From CAYTYZ01 sp964442385 (GTDB taxonomy: Bacteria; Patescibacteriota; Microgenomatia; UBA12405): a stretch of 57,877 nucleotides of DNA. Shown here in pieces: positions 49,439 to 57,572 of this stretch. The notes under the pieces are model-generated. The model made no database searches. It was not told the DNA's origin and saw only the letters and a list, made by a program, of their open reading frames with translations. Numbering within the stretch: the first letter of the stretch is position 1; each line of letters starts with the position of its first letter. A program made the position numbers and the translations under genes. The DNA lies in NCBI GenBank assembly GCA_964442385.1, contig CAYTYZ010000006.1, positions 1 to 57,877 of the forward strand, given 5' to 3'.

Positions 49439-49770
49439 TTGGTATTGCCTTATTGTTTGTTGGCGAAGTTCTGGCAATAAATGCCGAACTCTTTGTTTCT
49501 GTGGCTTTAAAAAATGAACAAAAAATTCTCCCAATATTTATCAAAAATAGCCTACTTTTTACCTTATCTGGCATACTGTGTATTTCTGGTTATTATTTAA
49601 TATACAAGTCCACCAGGAATATCTGGTTTGCCAGTTTTATTTCAATACTAGGCATCATTATTGCCGAACCAATTTCCACGTATTTAATATTCCACGAACT
49701 GCCCCAGAGGGGCACTTTAATTGGAATAATTCTAGGTATTTTAGGCCTACTGGCTACTATTTTTCTCTAG
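49426..49770 (+). CDS. SMR/EamA-like small membrane protein
   Basis: 114 residues, four transmembrane helices. The fourth pair (IWFASFISILGIIIAEPISTYLIFHELP) resembles the half-size EamA/small-multidrug-resistance fold, with E in helix 1 (FVGEVLAINAE). Substrate unknown. Overlaps ung by 13 nt and the convergent NUDIX gene by 24 nt. Confidence 0.6.
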   Translation: MEKLIGIALLFVGEVLAINAELFVSVALKNEQKILPIFIKNSLLFTLSGILCISGYYLIYKSTRNIWFASFISILGIIIAEPISTYLIFHELPQRGTLIGIILGILGLLATIFL

Positions 49771-50268
49771 GTTATCAATTTCTTTTATTCGGTTTTCAGC
49801 CACCTCAGACTTCTGGTCAAACAAAAAACTTGCTCTAATCTTTTTACCCTGTATAACCCGCTTTAGCCAGTACCTGTCATCGGCCCACATTTTGTCAAAG
49901 GGAATTTTGTCAAAGTCAAACCACTCTGGTTTCATTTCTTCCGACTCTGTTGGCTCTCCAACCCATTTATTGACCCTAAAAACACTTACTTTCTGGTTCC
50001 AGTCTGGTTTGTGTGCAAAATAAAAGTCAATTACACCCATCATTTCCATATTTTCAATCTTAACCCCAATTTCTTCTTCAGTCTCACGTATTGCCGCCGT
50101 CTCTATGTCTTCGCCTTCGTTCTTTTTCCCACCAGGTCCATTATATTTTCCAGTTCCAAATCCTCTTTTCTTCATAGCCAAAAGTATTTTTCCATCCCTA
50201 AATAGTAAACACAAAGTAGCCTCTTTTACAGGTTCACCCCAAGTTTTAATATAGTTTTCCAAATCCAC
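49747..50268 (-). CDS. MTH1/NUDT1-like NUDIX hydrolase
   Basis: 173 residues. The Nudix box is complete (about 46-68: GGKKNEGEDIETAAIRETE continues into EEIGV). It is more like eukaryotic MTH1 than bacterial MutT: preceding KKRGFGTGKYNGPGGK and, near residue 113-128, MKPEWFDFDKIPFDKMWADD, which matches the substrate-binding W-D-D stretch of MTH1. Likely sanitises oxidised purine nucleotides such as 8-oxo-dGTP. Adjacent to ung and near mutM, so it may belong to DNA-damage control. Confidence 0.85.
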   Translation of the reverse strand: MDLENYIKTWGEPVKEATLCLLFRDGKILLAMKKRGFGTGKYNGPGGKKNEGEDIETAAIRETEEEIGVKIENMEMMGVIDFYFAHKPDWNQKVSVFRVNKWVGEPTESEEMKPEWFDFDKIPFDKMWADDRYWLKRVIQGKKIRASFLFDQKSEVAENRIKEIDNLEKNSSQ

Positions 50269-50272
50269 AATC

Positions 50273-50854
50273 TTAGTAAACCAATAGTTTTACTTTTTCA
50301 ATAACTTTCTTCCAGGGAACCAGGCCAGGAAGAACTACTAAAAGTAACATAGTAATGCCAATTCCAACTATAGATCTTGGCTCAAAACCTTCTCTAAATA
50401 TAGTTTCAATATTTTTATCCAAGGCATTAGCGCTACCCACCCAAAAACTATAACTCAATATCCGACCACCTAAAAAGGAAATAGCCAGCAGTTTGGGATT
50501 TAGCTTCGACAAGCCAGCTACTATAAACAGCTGATTAGATGGCAAAGGATAAAATGCAAACAACAAAAAAAGTGGAATGCTCAATGTTTTATGACTACCA
50601 AGTTCTTCACCCAGAGCCTGATAATTATTAGCCATATTCTTTGGCAAATGTGATTGAGTAATAGTTGAAACGTAATACAGGGTTAGTCTACCCATAAGTG
50701 CAAAACTTGCCCCCAAGATTACGGTAAAAATAGGATTCAAGTTATTTGTTGTCTGAAAAAAAGCCAATACCATCCAAGTTGGTGGCATAAAAGCCGGCAA
50801 GGCGTTTACCACATATACCACCCCACATAACCATAAATAAGGCAATATACCCAT
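50273..50854 (-). CDS. Small polytopic membrane protein, VTT/DedA-like topology
   Basis: 193 residues with about five hydrophobic segments. It contains a helical hairpin like that of VTT/SNARE-associated proteins (FAFYPLPSNQLFIVAGLSKLNPKLLAISFLGGRILSY). The usual DedA arginine/FxRFxP motif is not clear. Four nucleotides before the NUDIX gene in the same direction, so they are one unit. Confidence 0.55.
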   Translation of the reverse strand: MGILPYLWLCGVVYVVNALPAFMPPTWMVLAFFQTTNNLNPIFTVILGASFALMGRLTLYYVSTITQSHLPKNMANNYQALGEELGSHKTLSIPLFLLFAFYPLPSNQLFIVAGLSKLNPKLLAISFLGGRILSYSFWVGSANALDKNIETIFREGFEPRSIVGIGITMLLLVVLPGLVPWKKVIEKVKLLVY

Positions 50855-50903
50855 TACTCTATGCTACACTAACCTAAGAAAATAGTTATAATTTAAAATA
50901 AAT

Positions 50904-51206
50904 ATGAAAGGTTTTCTAAACTTTGTCCGTGAGCAGGGTGTTGTAGGCCTTGCTGTAGGTATTATTTTAGGTGGCGGTGTTGGCAAACTAGTGGGGTCAC
51001 TAGTTGATAACATTATCAACCCAGTATTAGGCATAATTTTAGGTGCCGCTGGTGGCCTAAAAGACTATTCCGTTGAGGTCATGGGTGCCAAACTAATGTG
51101 GGGTGCTTTTACAGCCTCACTGATTGATTTCCTGGTAATTGCTCTAGTGGTCTATTTTGGTGTTATGGCGCTTGGGCTAAACAAACTTGACAAGAAAAAG
51201 GCCTAA
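50904..51206 (+). CDS. mscL: Large-conductance mechanosensitive channel
   Basis: 100 residues, short for MscL (usually ~130-150). N-terminal amphipathic helix and TM1: GFLNFVREQGVVGLAVGIILGGGVGKLVGSLVDNIINPVLGIIL, with the conserved small-residue pore line. TM2 is FTASLIDFLVIALVVYFGV, ending in basic NKLDKKKA. The periplasmic loop is reduced. TAAAAT 4 nt before the ATG. Releases solutes at hypo-osmotic shock. Confidence 0.85.
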   Translation: MKGFLNFVREQGVVGLAVGIILGGGVGKLVGSLVDNIINPVLGIILGAAGGLKDYSVEVMGAKLMWGAFTASLIDFLVIALVVYFGVMALGLNKLDKKKA

Positions 51207-51955
51207 GTTTTAGGTAAGTTTAAAACTTGTTTTACAAGCTTTTTAAACCAAAAGTCCCTATACTTTTCCATAAAAGATAGGGACTTTTTTGTTGCCCATA
51301 TATTTACCGACTCACCAAAAAATTTTCTAGATTCACTTCTAAATTGCAAATACTCGTCTACTAGGTAAAAATGATAGTTATCGAGTGTTATCTTTTCATC
51401 CCAACTCTCAAAAAGAATTTCAGGCATATATTTTTGTATTAATTTGCAAGCTCCTTTAAAAATTTGCTCTTCCGCCCCTTGAGTATCACTTTTAATAAAA
51501 TCAATTTTTATATTTTTAATTAAATCATCCAATCTGTCCATTTTCACCTCTTCCTTTTGCCTGTCTTTGGTTGCAAAAATGCTATGGTCACCAAAATTTA
51601 CTTTAGATAAATATAATTTTGTTTTTTTCTTTTTATCACCCAGGGCAATTTGATATGCCTTTATCTGTTTTTCTACTTTATTGTATTTTATATTCTTAAT
51701 TAGCAATTCATAATTATGTTTATTTGGTTCAAAGGCAAAAACATTACACCCAAGTTTTGCCGCAAGCACGCTATAGTAGCCAATATTTGCTCCTGCATCT
51801 ACTATATTCATCCCTGGACGTAAATAATCTAAAACTAGTTTGGTTAAAAACGGTTCGAATTTTCCCAAAGCTATTCTTTCCCCAATTTCTCTGTCAGCCG
51901 TATTAAAAAAAAACTGTGAACCTAATTTTCCCACTGGACTAAGTGCAATAGTCAT
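51203..51955 (-). CDS. FkbM-family methyltransferase
   Basis: 250 residues. SAM-binding motif I VDAGANIGYYSVLAA (about 51-65), acidic end of strand 2 FAFEPNKHNYELL, and the family motif IDFIKSDTQGAEEQIF (about 150), where the SDxQG-E follows strand 4. Typically O-methylates glycans or small molecules. Divergent from dedA, 17 bp away. Confidence 0.9.
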   Translation of the reverse strand: MTIALSPVGKLGSQFFFNTADREIGERIALGKFEPFLTKLVLDYLRPGMNIVDAGANIGYYSVLAAKLGCNVFAFEPNKHNYELLIKNIKYNKVEKQIKAYQIALGDKKKKTKLYLSKVNFGDHSIFATKDRQKEEVKMDRLDDLIKNIKIDFIKSDTQGAEEQIFKGACKLIQKYMPEILFESWDEKITLDNYHFYLVDEYLQFRSESRKFFGESVNIWATKKSLSFMEKYRDFWFKKLVKQVLNLPKT

Positions 51956-51959
51956 ACGG

Positions 51960-51973
51960 TATACTACTATCTA
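51960..51973 (+). promoter_or_regulatory. -10 box, leaderless dedA
   Basis: TATACT at 51960-51965, 7 nt before the ATG at 51973. Confidence 0.5.
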
Positions 51974-52608
51974 TGCAAGATTTATTAAACCTCATACTTC
52001 ACTTCGATAAACATTTAGCAGAATTTTCGCAAAGTTATGGACTGCTAGTTTACGGCCTGGTCTCCCTAATAATTTTTTCAGAAACTGGTCTAATTTTTGC
52101 CTCTATTCTTCCGGGAGATTCTTTGCTTTTTGCTGCAGGAGCTCTAACTTCTGCTGGTATCTTTCCACTCCCTGTTTATCTCTTGTGGTTAATGCTAGCC
52201 GTTGCAGCAATCTTGGGTGATGCGCTCAATTATCAGCTAGGCAAACACTTTGGACGCAAAATATTTAAAAAAGATAGTCGACTTTTTAGTCTAGAAAAAC
52301 TTCATATGGCCGAAGCATTTTATAAAAAACACGGTGGTAAGGCCATTATTTTAGCTAGATTTGTACCGTTTGTACGAACATTTGCACCTTTTGTAGCCGG
52401 AGTGTCTGATATGAATTATTACGAATTTGCCCGCTACAATATTGTGGGTGGAATACTTTGGGTTACTTCGTTTGTAGGTTTAGGTTACTTTTTTGGCACC
52501 ATACCCTTTGTCCAGCATAATTTTCATTATCTTATGTTTGGGATTGTGGCTTTCTCAGTAATTCCAGTATATCTAGAATTTAAAAAGCCTAGGCAAAAAG
52601 ATCTCTAG
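51973..52608 (+). CDS. DedA-family membrane protein
   Basis: 211 residues, VTT domain. Typical order: FSETGLIFASILPGDSLLFAAGAL, then GDALNYQLGKHFG, then KAIILARFVPFVRTFAPFVAGVSDMNYYEFARYN, which contains the RF-x-P and R-T-x-x-P family motifs. DedA proteins are undecaprenyl-phosphate or lipid flippases. Overlaps the convergent dgkA by 36 nt. Confidence 0.9.
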   Translation: MQDLLNLILHFDKHLAEFSQSYGLLVYGLVSLIIFSETGLIFASILPGDSLLFAAGALTSAGIFPLPVYLLWLMLAVAAILGDALNYQLGKHFGRKIFKKDSRLFSLEKLHMAEAFYKKHGGKAIILARFVPFVRTFAPFVAGVSDMNYYEFARYNIVGGILWVTSFVGLGYFFGTIPFVQHNFHYLMFGIVAFSVIPVYLEFKKPRQKDL

Positions 52609-52932
52609 TCCAACCAGTACGCTAACCCCAGCGGCTAGTAAAACCGCACCTGCAGCCAAATCTCTGGTTTTCCGAGTTGCGCTATAGCTAAGTTTTAGTT
52701 CATCGCGAACTACATTAGCCAATTCTTCCAAAGCACTGTTTACCATTTCCAGCGATAATACTGCTGTAAAACACAATAAAATCGCTATCCACTCAAAATA
52801 GCTCACCTTGTAAAATATTCCTGCAAAGGTCACCAGCATTCCAATAGCTACCTGGACTTTATAGTTTCTGGCTTGAGCACCGAGCTTAACCCCATCCCAC
52901 GCATATTTGAAGCTTTTTATTAGTCTGGACAT
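52573..52932 (-). CDS. dgkA: Diacylglycerol/undecaprenol kinase
   Basis: 119 residues, three transmembrane helices. Conserved SLEMVNSALEELANVVRDE (the E-x-x-N-x-A-x-E active-site helix) and KTRDLAAGAVLLAAG (K-x-x-D-x-x-A-x-A-V). Gram-positive-type members phosphorylate undecaprenol for cell-wall lipid recycling, which fits the adjacent DedA flippase-like protein. Confidence 0.85.
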   Translation of the reverse strand: MSRLIKSFKYAWDGVKLGAQARNYKVQVAIGMLVTFAGIFYKVSYFEWIAILLCFTAVLSLEMVNSALEELANVVRDELKLSYSATRKTRDLAAGAVLLAAGVSVLVGLEIFLPRLFKF

Positions 52933-52990
52933 TAATTAAAACTATCATACTTTCCACCACCCTGTAAATGCATAAAACATATTTTACCCC

Positions 52991-53020
52991 TTGCAACATG
53001 GGATCGATAACCTTTATACT
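52991..53020 (+). promoter_or_regulatory. Promoter
   Basis: TTGCAA (52991-52996) and TATACT (53015-53020) with an 18-nt spacer; +1 near 53027, ATG at 53033. Confidence 0.45.
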
Positions 53021-53032
53021 TATTCTCATAAT

Positions 53033-53179
53033 ATGAAGCAGCACCTAAAAGAATCTTCGCCACTTTTTGCTCTGCTCTTTATTCTTGGTTTCCTGGGTCT
53101 AGCTCTTACACTTTTTGCAAAAAATTCAATTTCTAAGGAAAAAGTAACCTTGGAAAGTCATCCTACTCAAGTACCTTAG
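53033..53179 (+). CDS. Tiny single-pass membrane protein (48 aa)
   Basis: 48 residues: a polar start (MKQHLKESSP), one transmembrane helix (LFALLFILGFLGLALTLFA), a charged tail. No family recognised. The in-frame TTG at 52991 lies in the -35 and is rejected. Overlaps the convergent glycosyltransferase by 17 nt. Confidence 0.45.
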   Translation: MKQHLKESSPLFALLFILGFLGLALTLFAKNSISKEKVTLESHPTQVP

Positions 53180-54413
53180 TTTTTTCCCAAGTGTCTAGTC
53201 TTATTTGGTGGAAACTCTTTTCAAAGGTTTTCATGTAACCCTTATTTGACATGTATTTATTGTAATCAATTCCTATAATATCAGACCCATAATTAGTTGA
53301 GTACACTACCCCTAGCGTAGTCGTTTGGCTTATATCTGCTATTTGCACATCTGGTCTATAAAAAATTATCGGATCCGAAAAGTTTAAAGGAAGAAGTATG
53401 GTGGATTTTGCAGGCAGGCTTTCACTTAGTCCCTTCCAGTCTTCTCTCCACTCTATTGGATTTAAAACATAAAAACTAATCCAAAGTAAACTTACAATCA
53501 GTAATGCAATCTTGGTTTTTTGACCATATTTTGCCAGCCCAAGGCATAGTACTGGTATCAAATACAAAAAACGAAAGTATTGCATCATAGGCGCCCAAAA
53601 TGACACTAAAAATGCCATACCAATTGGCCATATTAATAGTTTTTTATTAGATTTGGCTATTGCCAATAATGCGACCCAACTTGCCCAAAACCCACCCAAA
53701 ATAAAATATAACATTTTGGGATAAAAAGATACCCGTCCAGTAAAAAACTTAATTGGTATCAAAATTAAATTCTTTATTTCAGCCTTTCCTAGGACCAAAT
53801 CCCAATTTTTTATTTGAGCTAACATTAGCTTTGAATTTTCAAGTTGCAAAATCAAAAGAGGCGAAACAACACCCAGCGCTAAGGCCATACCCGGTAGCAC
53901 CACTTTCCAATTTTTTTTATAGGCAAATAATAAAGCAATCAGAAAATAAATACTTCCGTAAAAGGTCAATAAGGCAAAAAAACCCCACAGATTAGCCCAC
54001 CATTTGTTTTTACCAATTCCATACCAAGTGCCTGTTAAAAGCCCCACACTTAACATATACATCCGAGCCTCTTGAGAATAATAAAATACCAAAGGATTGG
54101 CCAAAAACAATATACATGCCCATTTTCCACCGAGTTTATAAACAAAAATAGCTGCTAAAATACAAGCCAGTAGTGATGGTAAACGTACAGTAAGCTCGCT
54201 ATAACCAAGTAGGTCTCCAAAAGTTTTTACCACAAAATAATGCCCAGGTGGGTGAAAGTCAGCAATGCTATATTTAGTTACCAGTTCTCTATATGACAGG
54301 GATTTAGCCTTTTGGGCAGTAATTGCCTCATCTAGCCACAATGACTGATTAATATTCCCCAGTCGGAGTAAGATTAGTACTGTTACAATTAGATAGAATT
54401 TAAGCACCACCAA
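53163..54413 (-). CDS. ArnT/PMT-like membrane glycosyltransferase (GT-C)
   Basis: 416 residues, about ten helices. The loop after helix 1 has LWLDEAITAQKAKSLSYRELV (catalytic D-E). ADFHPPGHYFVVKTFGDLLGYSELTVRLPSLL is the D/E-H-P-P-L-Y signature of PMT/ArnT proteins, and SQEARMYML is the third conserved block. Sugars come from a polyprenyl-linked donor and the acceptor is outside the cell. The second such gene in the window. 4 nt from the divergent mutM. Confidence 0.85.
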   Translation of the reverse strand: MVVLKFYLIVTVLILLRLGNINQSLWLDEAITAQKAKSLSYRELVTKYSIADFHPPGHYFVVKTFGDLLGYSELTVRLPSLLACILAAIFVYKLGGKWACILFLANPLVFYYSQEARMYMLSVGLLTGTWYGIGKNKWWANLWGFFALLTFYGSIYFLIALLFAYKKNWKVVLPGMALALGVVSPLLILQLENSKLMLAQIKNWDLVLGKAEIKNLILIPIKFFTGRVSFYPKMLYFILGGFWASWVALLAIAKSNKKLLIWPIGMAFLVSFWAPMMQYFRFLYLIPVLCLGLAKYGQKTKIALLIVSLLWISFYVLNPIEWREDWKGLSESLPAKSTILLPLNFSDPIIFYRPDVQIADISQTTTLGVVYSTNYGSDIIGIDYNKYMSNKGYMKTFEKSFHQIRLDTWEKTKVLE

Positions 54414-54417
54414 TTAT

Positions 54418-55305
54418 ATGCCAGAACTTCCTGAAGTAGAGTCACTAAAGCAGTCACTGGAACCTTTTCTGCTAGGCAAGACAATAGTAAATATCCAAGT
54501 CAATAACGCCAAACTGGTAACCAGCAAAGGCACCACCAGGCTATCATCAGACCAAAAAAAACAAGAGTTTACCACGGGTCTTTTACATGAAACCTTTTTA
54601 AAAATCGAGCGCCGCGCCAAAAACCTAATTTTCTATTTCAAGTCTGGAAAAATTATTCTAGTCCATCTGAAAATGACCGGACAATTAGTTTATCAAGATG
54701 ATCAAAGCCAAATTTCCGGTGGCCATCCTATTCATAATCTAGATTTACCCAATAAACATACACATATTATTTTTACCTTAAATAAGGGCATATTATATTA
54801 TAATGACATCAGGCAGTTTGGCTATGTTTTGTATTACCCAAGCCAAGTAGCTTTTGATACTCAGGCCCATTTTAAAGACCTTGGTCCAGAACCTTTTGAG
54901 GCCAAATTCAGCGCTCCATATTTATATAACAATCTGCGATCATCTAATCAAAAATTAAAATCAGCTCTTATGGCCCAATTCATTGTTACTGGTCTTGGCA
55001 ATATCTACTGTGACGAGGTTTGTTTTGCCAGCGGAGTACTGCCAACTAGAAATACCAAGACAATTACTAAAAAGGAATCTCAGGCACTATACCAAAATAT
55101 AATTACTATTTTAAAACAGGCCATCCTGTTGGGTGGATCTAGTATCTCGGATTATTTGCTTGCCGATGGATCCAGGGGCAACTACGCCAGGGAGCACAAG
55201 GTCTATGGCAGAGGAGGCGAGGCATGTTTTATATGTCAAACTATCCTTACCACCACCAAACTTGGTAGCCGCACTACTGTTTATTGCCAGCGATGTCAAC
55301 ATTAA
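54418..55305 (+). CDS. mutM: Formamidopyrimidine-DNA glycosylase
   Basis: Removes 8-oxoguanine and formamidopyrimidines, with AP-lyase activity. 295 residues. Starts PELPEVE (catalytic Pro after Met removal and Glu). The conserved lysine region is around residue 57 (RRAKNLIF, HLKMTGQL). GNIYCDEVCF and the GSSISDYLLADG loop precede a C-terminal zinc finger with two Cys pairs (CFIC and CQRC). The end overlaps the next gene by 22 nt. Confidence 0.95.
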   Translation: MPELPEVESLKQSLEPFLLGKTIVNIQVNNAKLVTSKGTTRLSSDQKKQEFTTGLLHETFLKIERRAKNLIFYFKSGKIILVHLKMTGQLVYQDDQSQISGGHPIHNLDLPNKHTHIIFTLNKGILYYNDIRQFGYVLYYPSQVAFDTQAHFKDLGPEPFEAKFSAPYLYNNLRSSNQKLKSALMAQFIVTGLGNIYCDEVCFASGVLPTRNTKTITKKESQALYQNIITILKQAILLGGSSISDYLLADGSRGNYAREHKVYGRGGEACFICQTILTTTKLGSRTTVYCQRCQH

Positions 55306-55721
55306 TTCTTGTTTATTCTATTCTGGCTTTTAGTCTGGGCTTTTTGGGACTAAAAAAATCCAGGACAAATGCTTTTGGTGGCAACTTTTTTTTAAATTCT
55401 ATCGGCGCTTTTGTTTGGGCAGATGCTGCTATTTTTGGCTTTTTTTGGGGATTAGTTTCACTGCTCTTAGGTTTTACCGGCAATAGTCTATTATTTTTAT
55501 TTTTTCAGTCAGTATTTTGGAGTGTGAGGAGTTTAGGTGAGATCAACTATTGGCTCCACGAGCAATTTGCTCCCACAAAGATAAACCCCACTCGTCCATT
55601 CAAGAACTTTTTTTCTGGTGATTCGGTTTTGTTTGTCTATCAAATTTTCTGGCAATGCACTCTTGTTATTGCTCTGGTAGCTAGTGTTTATTTTGCCCAC
55701 TTGTGGATTAAATCATTGTGA
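55284..55721 (+). CDS. Small polytopic membrane protein, unknown
   Basis: 145 residues, four hydrophobic segments, with Trp-rich stretches (FVWADAAIFGFFWGLV, FFQSVFWSVRSLGEINYWLHEQF). No family recognised. ATG 55284 lies inside mutM; ATG 55293 is equally possible. GTGA overlap with the thermonuclease gene. Confidence 0.5.
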   Translation: MPAMSTLILVYSILAFSLGFLGLKKSRTNAFGGNFFLNSIGAFVWADAAIFGFFWGLVSLLLGFTGNSLLFLFFQSVFWSVRSLGEINYWLHEQFAPTKINPTRPFKNFFSGDSVLFVYQIFWQCTLVIALVASVYFAHLWIKSL

Positions 55722-56305
55722 CAAAACAGCGCATTTTTCTCATCTTGCTACTCTTGTCCCTTTTTCTTTATCTATTATTTCTTAGACATAGCTTACCCGC
55801 CCCTTCGTCAGTTTCAGCAACCATTACTCCCTACCCCAGCGCTGTTTTACCGCCCAGTCTAGAAGGGCCGTATCTAGTTACCCAAGTACTAGATGGTGAT
55901 ACTATCGATGTAGAGATTAATGATTCTGTCCAAAAAATCCGCTTTGTTGGGCTTGATACCCCAGAAGTACAAGGTCCTAATCGGTCGGCTATGTGTTTTG
56001 GCGGGGAAGCCAGCGCCAAAACCAAAGAACTTTTAACCGGACAGTACGTTTATTTAGAAACTGATAGTCCTGTTAATTTAATTGACAAATACGACCGACT
56101 GCTTCGGTATATCTACCGTGCCTCAGACAATCTTTTTATCTCCAAATACTTAGTAGAAACTGGCTATGCTACCGAATATTCCTATCAAGGAGTAGCTCAC
56201 AAATATCAATCCGAGTTTAGAAGGGCACAAGCCGAGGCTAGGTCAAATAATCGCGGTCTTTGGAACCCACGCACTTGCGCCACAGTCCCAAATCCACATC
56301 TGTAA
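55718..56305 (+). CDS. Thermonuclease (SNase-family) membrane-anchored nuclease
   Basis: 195 residues. N-terminal hydrophobic anchor or signal (about 5-22), Ser/Pro-rich linker, then a staphylococcal-nuclease fold: VLDGDTIDVEI (metal-binding Asp), IRFVGLDTPEVQGP (catalytic-arginine strand), EKYDRL-like DKYDRLLRYIY, and the last helix EAEARSNNRGLW. Residues needed for Ca2+-dependent phosphodiester cleavage are present. Expected outside the cell, where it could degrade nucleic acids for uptake. Confidence 0.9.
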   Translation: MTKQRIFLILLLLSLFLYLLFLRHSLPAPSSVSATITPYPSAVLPPSLEGPYLVTQVLDGDTIDVEINDSVQKIRFVGLDTPEVQGPNRSAMCFGGEASAKTKELLTGQYVYLETDSPVNLIDKYDRLLRYIYRASDNLFISKYLVETGYATEYSYQGVAHKYQSEFRRAQAEARSNNRGLWNPRTCATVPNPHL

Positions 56306-56980
56306 TTACAATACAAATGGATAGCTCTCCGCCACTGGTTCCCATGATTGTGGCCGATTCGAAATGATACTGGTGCCGCCTTTGTAAATACCTGAAGAAC
56401 CCTCACCTCTTGTTTTTGCTGACTTTACTGTTTCTTTAAGTATTTTCTCTCGCACTGAAAACGTTTTGTTAACTTGAATATCCATATCGCACCAATGTAT
56501 TACAAAATCTAACTCATCCTTTGGAGTCAGCTCATCTCCGTTTTTGTCAAATATCGGGTACTCTATTTGCCAATCCGATATGTTAGCAAAAAAATCACCA
56601 GTATCCCAAAGTGCACCACTATTTGGATAACTAGACCTCTTATAAATAGCTAGTCGGAAAATTTCTTTTTCTTGTCCTCTCAGAGTTTTTGTTTCTTTAG
56701 ATACAAAAAGTAGAAGATCTTTTTCAGTTAAAAACTGAACAATTTGCCTACCCATTTCAATTTGAAATATGGCCTCTTTTTGTAATGCAAATCCAGCTTC
56801 GTCATAGAAGCTCCCGTCATATCCATAGTAGCGCTCGCCAGCACTGTTTTTATCAGGCCTGATTATGACATAGTCTACGGCTCCACAAAATATTTTTTCA
56901 TCTCTTACCCGAACAGATCCCTCTGGTATAACAATACTTTTCGTTTCACCAATGTCTTTATACTCGGGAATACGGCTCAT
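56306..56980 (-). CDS. Soluble protein, possible nucleotide/hydrolase-like phage-type domain, unknown
   Basis: 224 residues, no membrane segment. Mainly beta strands with charged turns (VDYVIIRPDKNSAGERYYGYDGSFYD, LLLFVSKETKTLRG). Not recognised: no catalytic motif was found. ATG 56980 is chosen because the frame upstream runs through the shared promoter region, which holds overlapping TATAAT-type boxes for both directions. 19 nt from the divergent molybdoenzyme gene. Confidence 0.5.
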   Translation of the reverse strand: MSRIPEYKDIGETKSIVIPEGSVRVRDEKIFCGAVDYVIIRPDKNSAGERYYGYDGSFYDEAGFALQKEAIFQIEMGRQIVQFLTEKDLLLFVSKETKTLRGQEKEIFRLAIYKRSSYPNSGALWDTGDFFANISDWQIEYPIFDKNGDELTPKDELDFVIHWCDMDIQVNKTFSVREKILKETVKSAKTRGEGSSGIYKGGTSIISNRPQSWEPVAESYPFVL

Positions 56981-56987
56981 ATTTACC

Positions 56988-57000
56988 TTATAATAACACA
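56988..57000. promoter_or_regulatory. Back-to-back -10 boxes of a divergent leaderless pair
   Basis: TTATAATAA at 56988-56996 reads as TATAAT on the plus strand (56989-56994, 5 nt before ATG 57000) and as TATTAT on the minus strand (9 nt before ATG 56980). The two -10 elements overlap. Confidence 0.5.
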
Positions 57001-57572
57001 TGAACACCAAGCCTCGTCTTCCTCCAGGTCAGCGACAAGCAAGCTCTTGGATAGCCATGCCGCCAATTCGCTGGGATTATCCCAATATAAAAAAAGAAGA
57101 TTGGAGACTAAAAATTTATGGTTTAGTAGGAGTTGAAAAGTACTATAACTGGGCTGAATTTAACACCTTAGAACAAAAAGATTATACAATTGATTTTCAT
57201 TGTGTCACTCGCTGGTCACGACTAAATCAGCATTTTACTGGCATAAACTTCAAAACCATTCTCGACATTGTAAGGCCAACTCCTGAAGCCCACTTTGTAA
57301 TATTTGAATGTGACGACGGTTACACTACCAACCTTTCGCTAAAAGAATTGCAAGGTTACGATGATGTAATTATCACCACTCAAATGGATGGATCTGATAT
57401 TCCATATAAGTTTGGAGGACCAGTGCGTGTTATAGTTCCGCAGCTTTATGGTTGGAAAAGTGCCAAATTTTTATGCGGGATTCGGTTTATCGAAGATGAC
57501 CAGCCGGGTTATTGGGAGACTCGTGGTTATCATAACCACGGGTCTCCGTGGGACGAAGAACGGTACTCCTAG
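57000..57572 (+). CDS. YedY/sulfite-oxidase-type molybdopterin domain protein
   Basis: 190 residues, the molybdopterin-binding fold without a twin-arginine signal. WRLKIYGLVG opens the domain. DFHCVTRWS (about 75) holds the Cys that ligates molybdenum in this family, and GGPVRVIVPQLYGWKSAKF is the conserved cofactor-binding loop. It ends GYHNHGSPWDEERYS, a typical tail. The enzyme may reduce or oxidise a sulphoxide-type substrate. No molybdenum-cofactor gene is in the window. Confidence 0.85.
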   Translation: MNTKPRLPPGQRQASSWIAMPPIRWDYPNIKKEDWRLKIYGLVGVEKYYNWAEFNTLEQKDYTIDFHCVTRWSRLNQHFTGINFKTILDIVRPTPEAHFVIFECDDGYTTNLSLKELQGYDDVIITTQMDGSDIPYKFGGPVRVIVPQLYGWKSAKFLCGIRFIEDDQPGYWETRGYHNHGSPWDEERYS

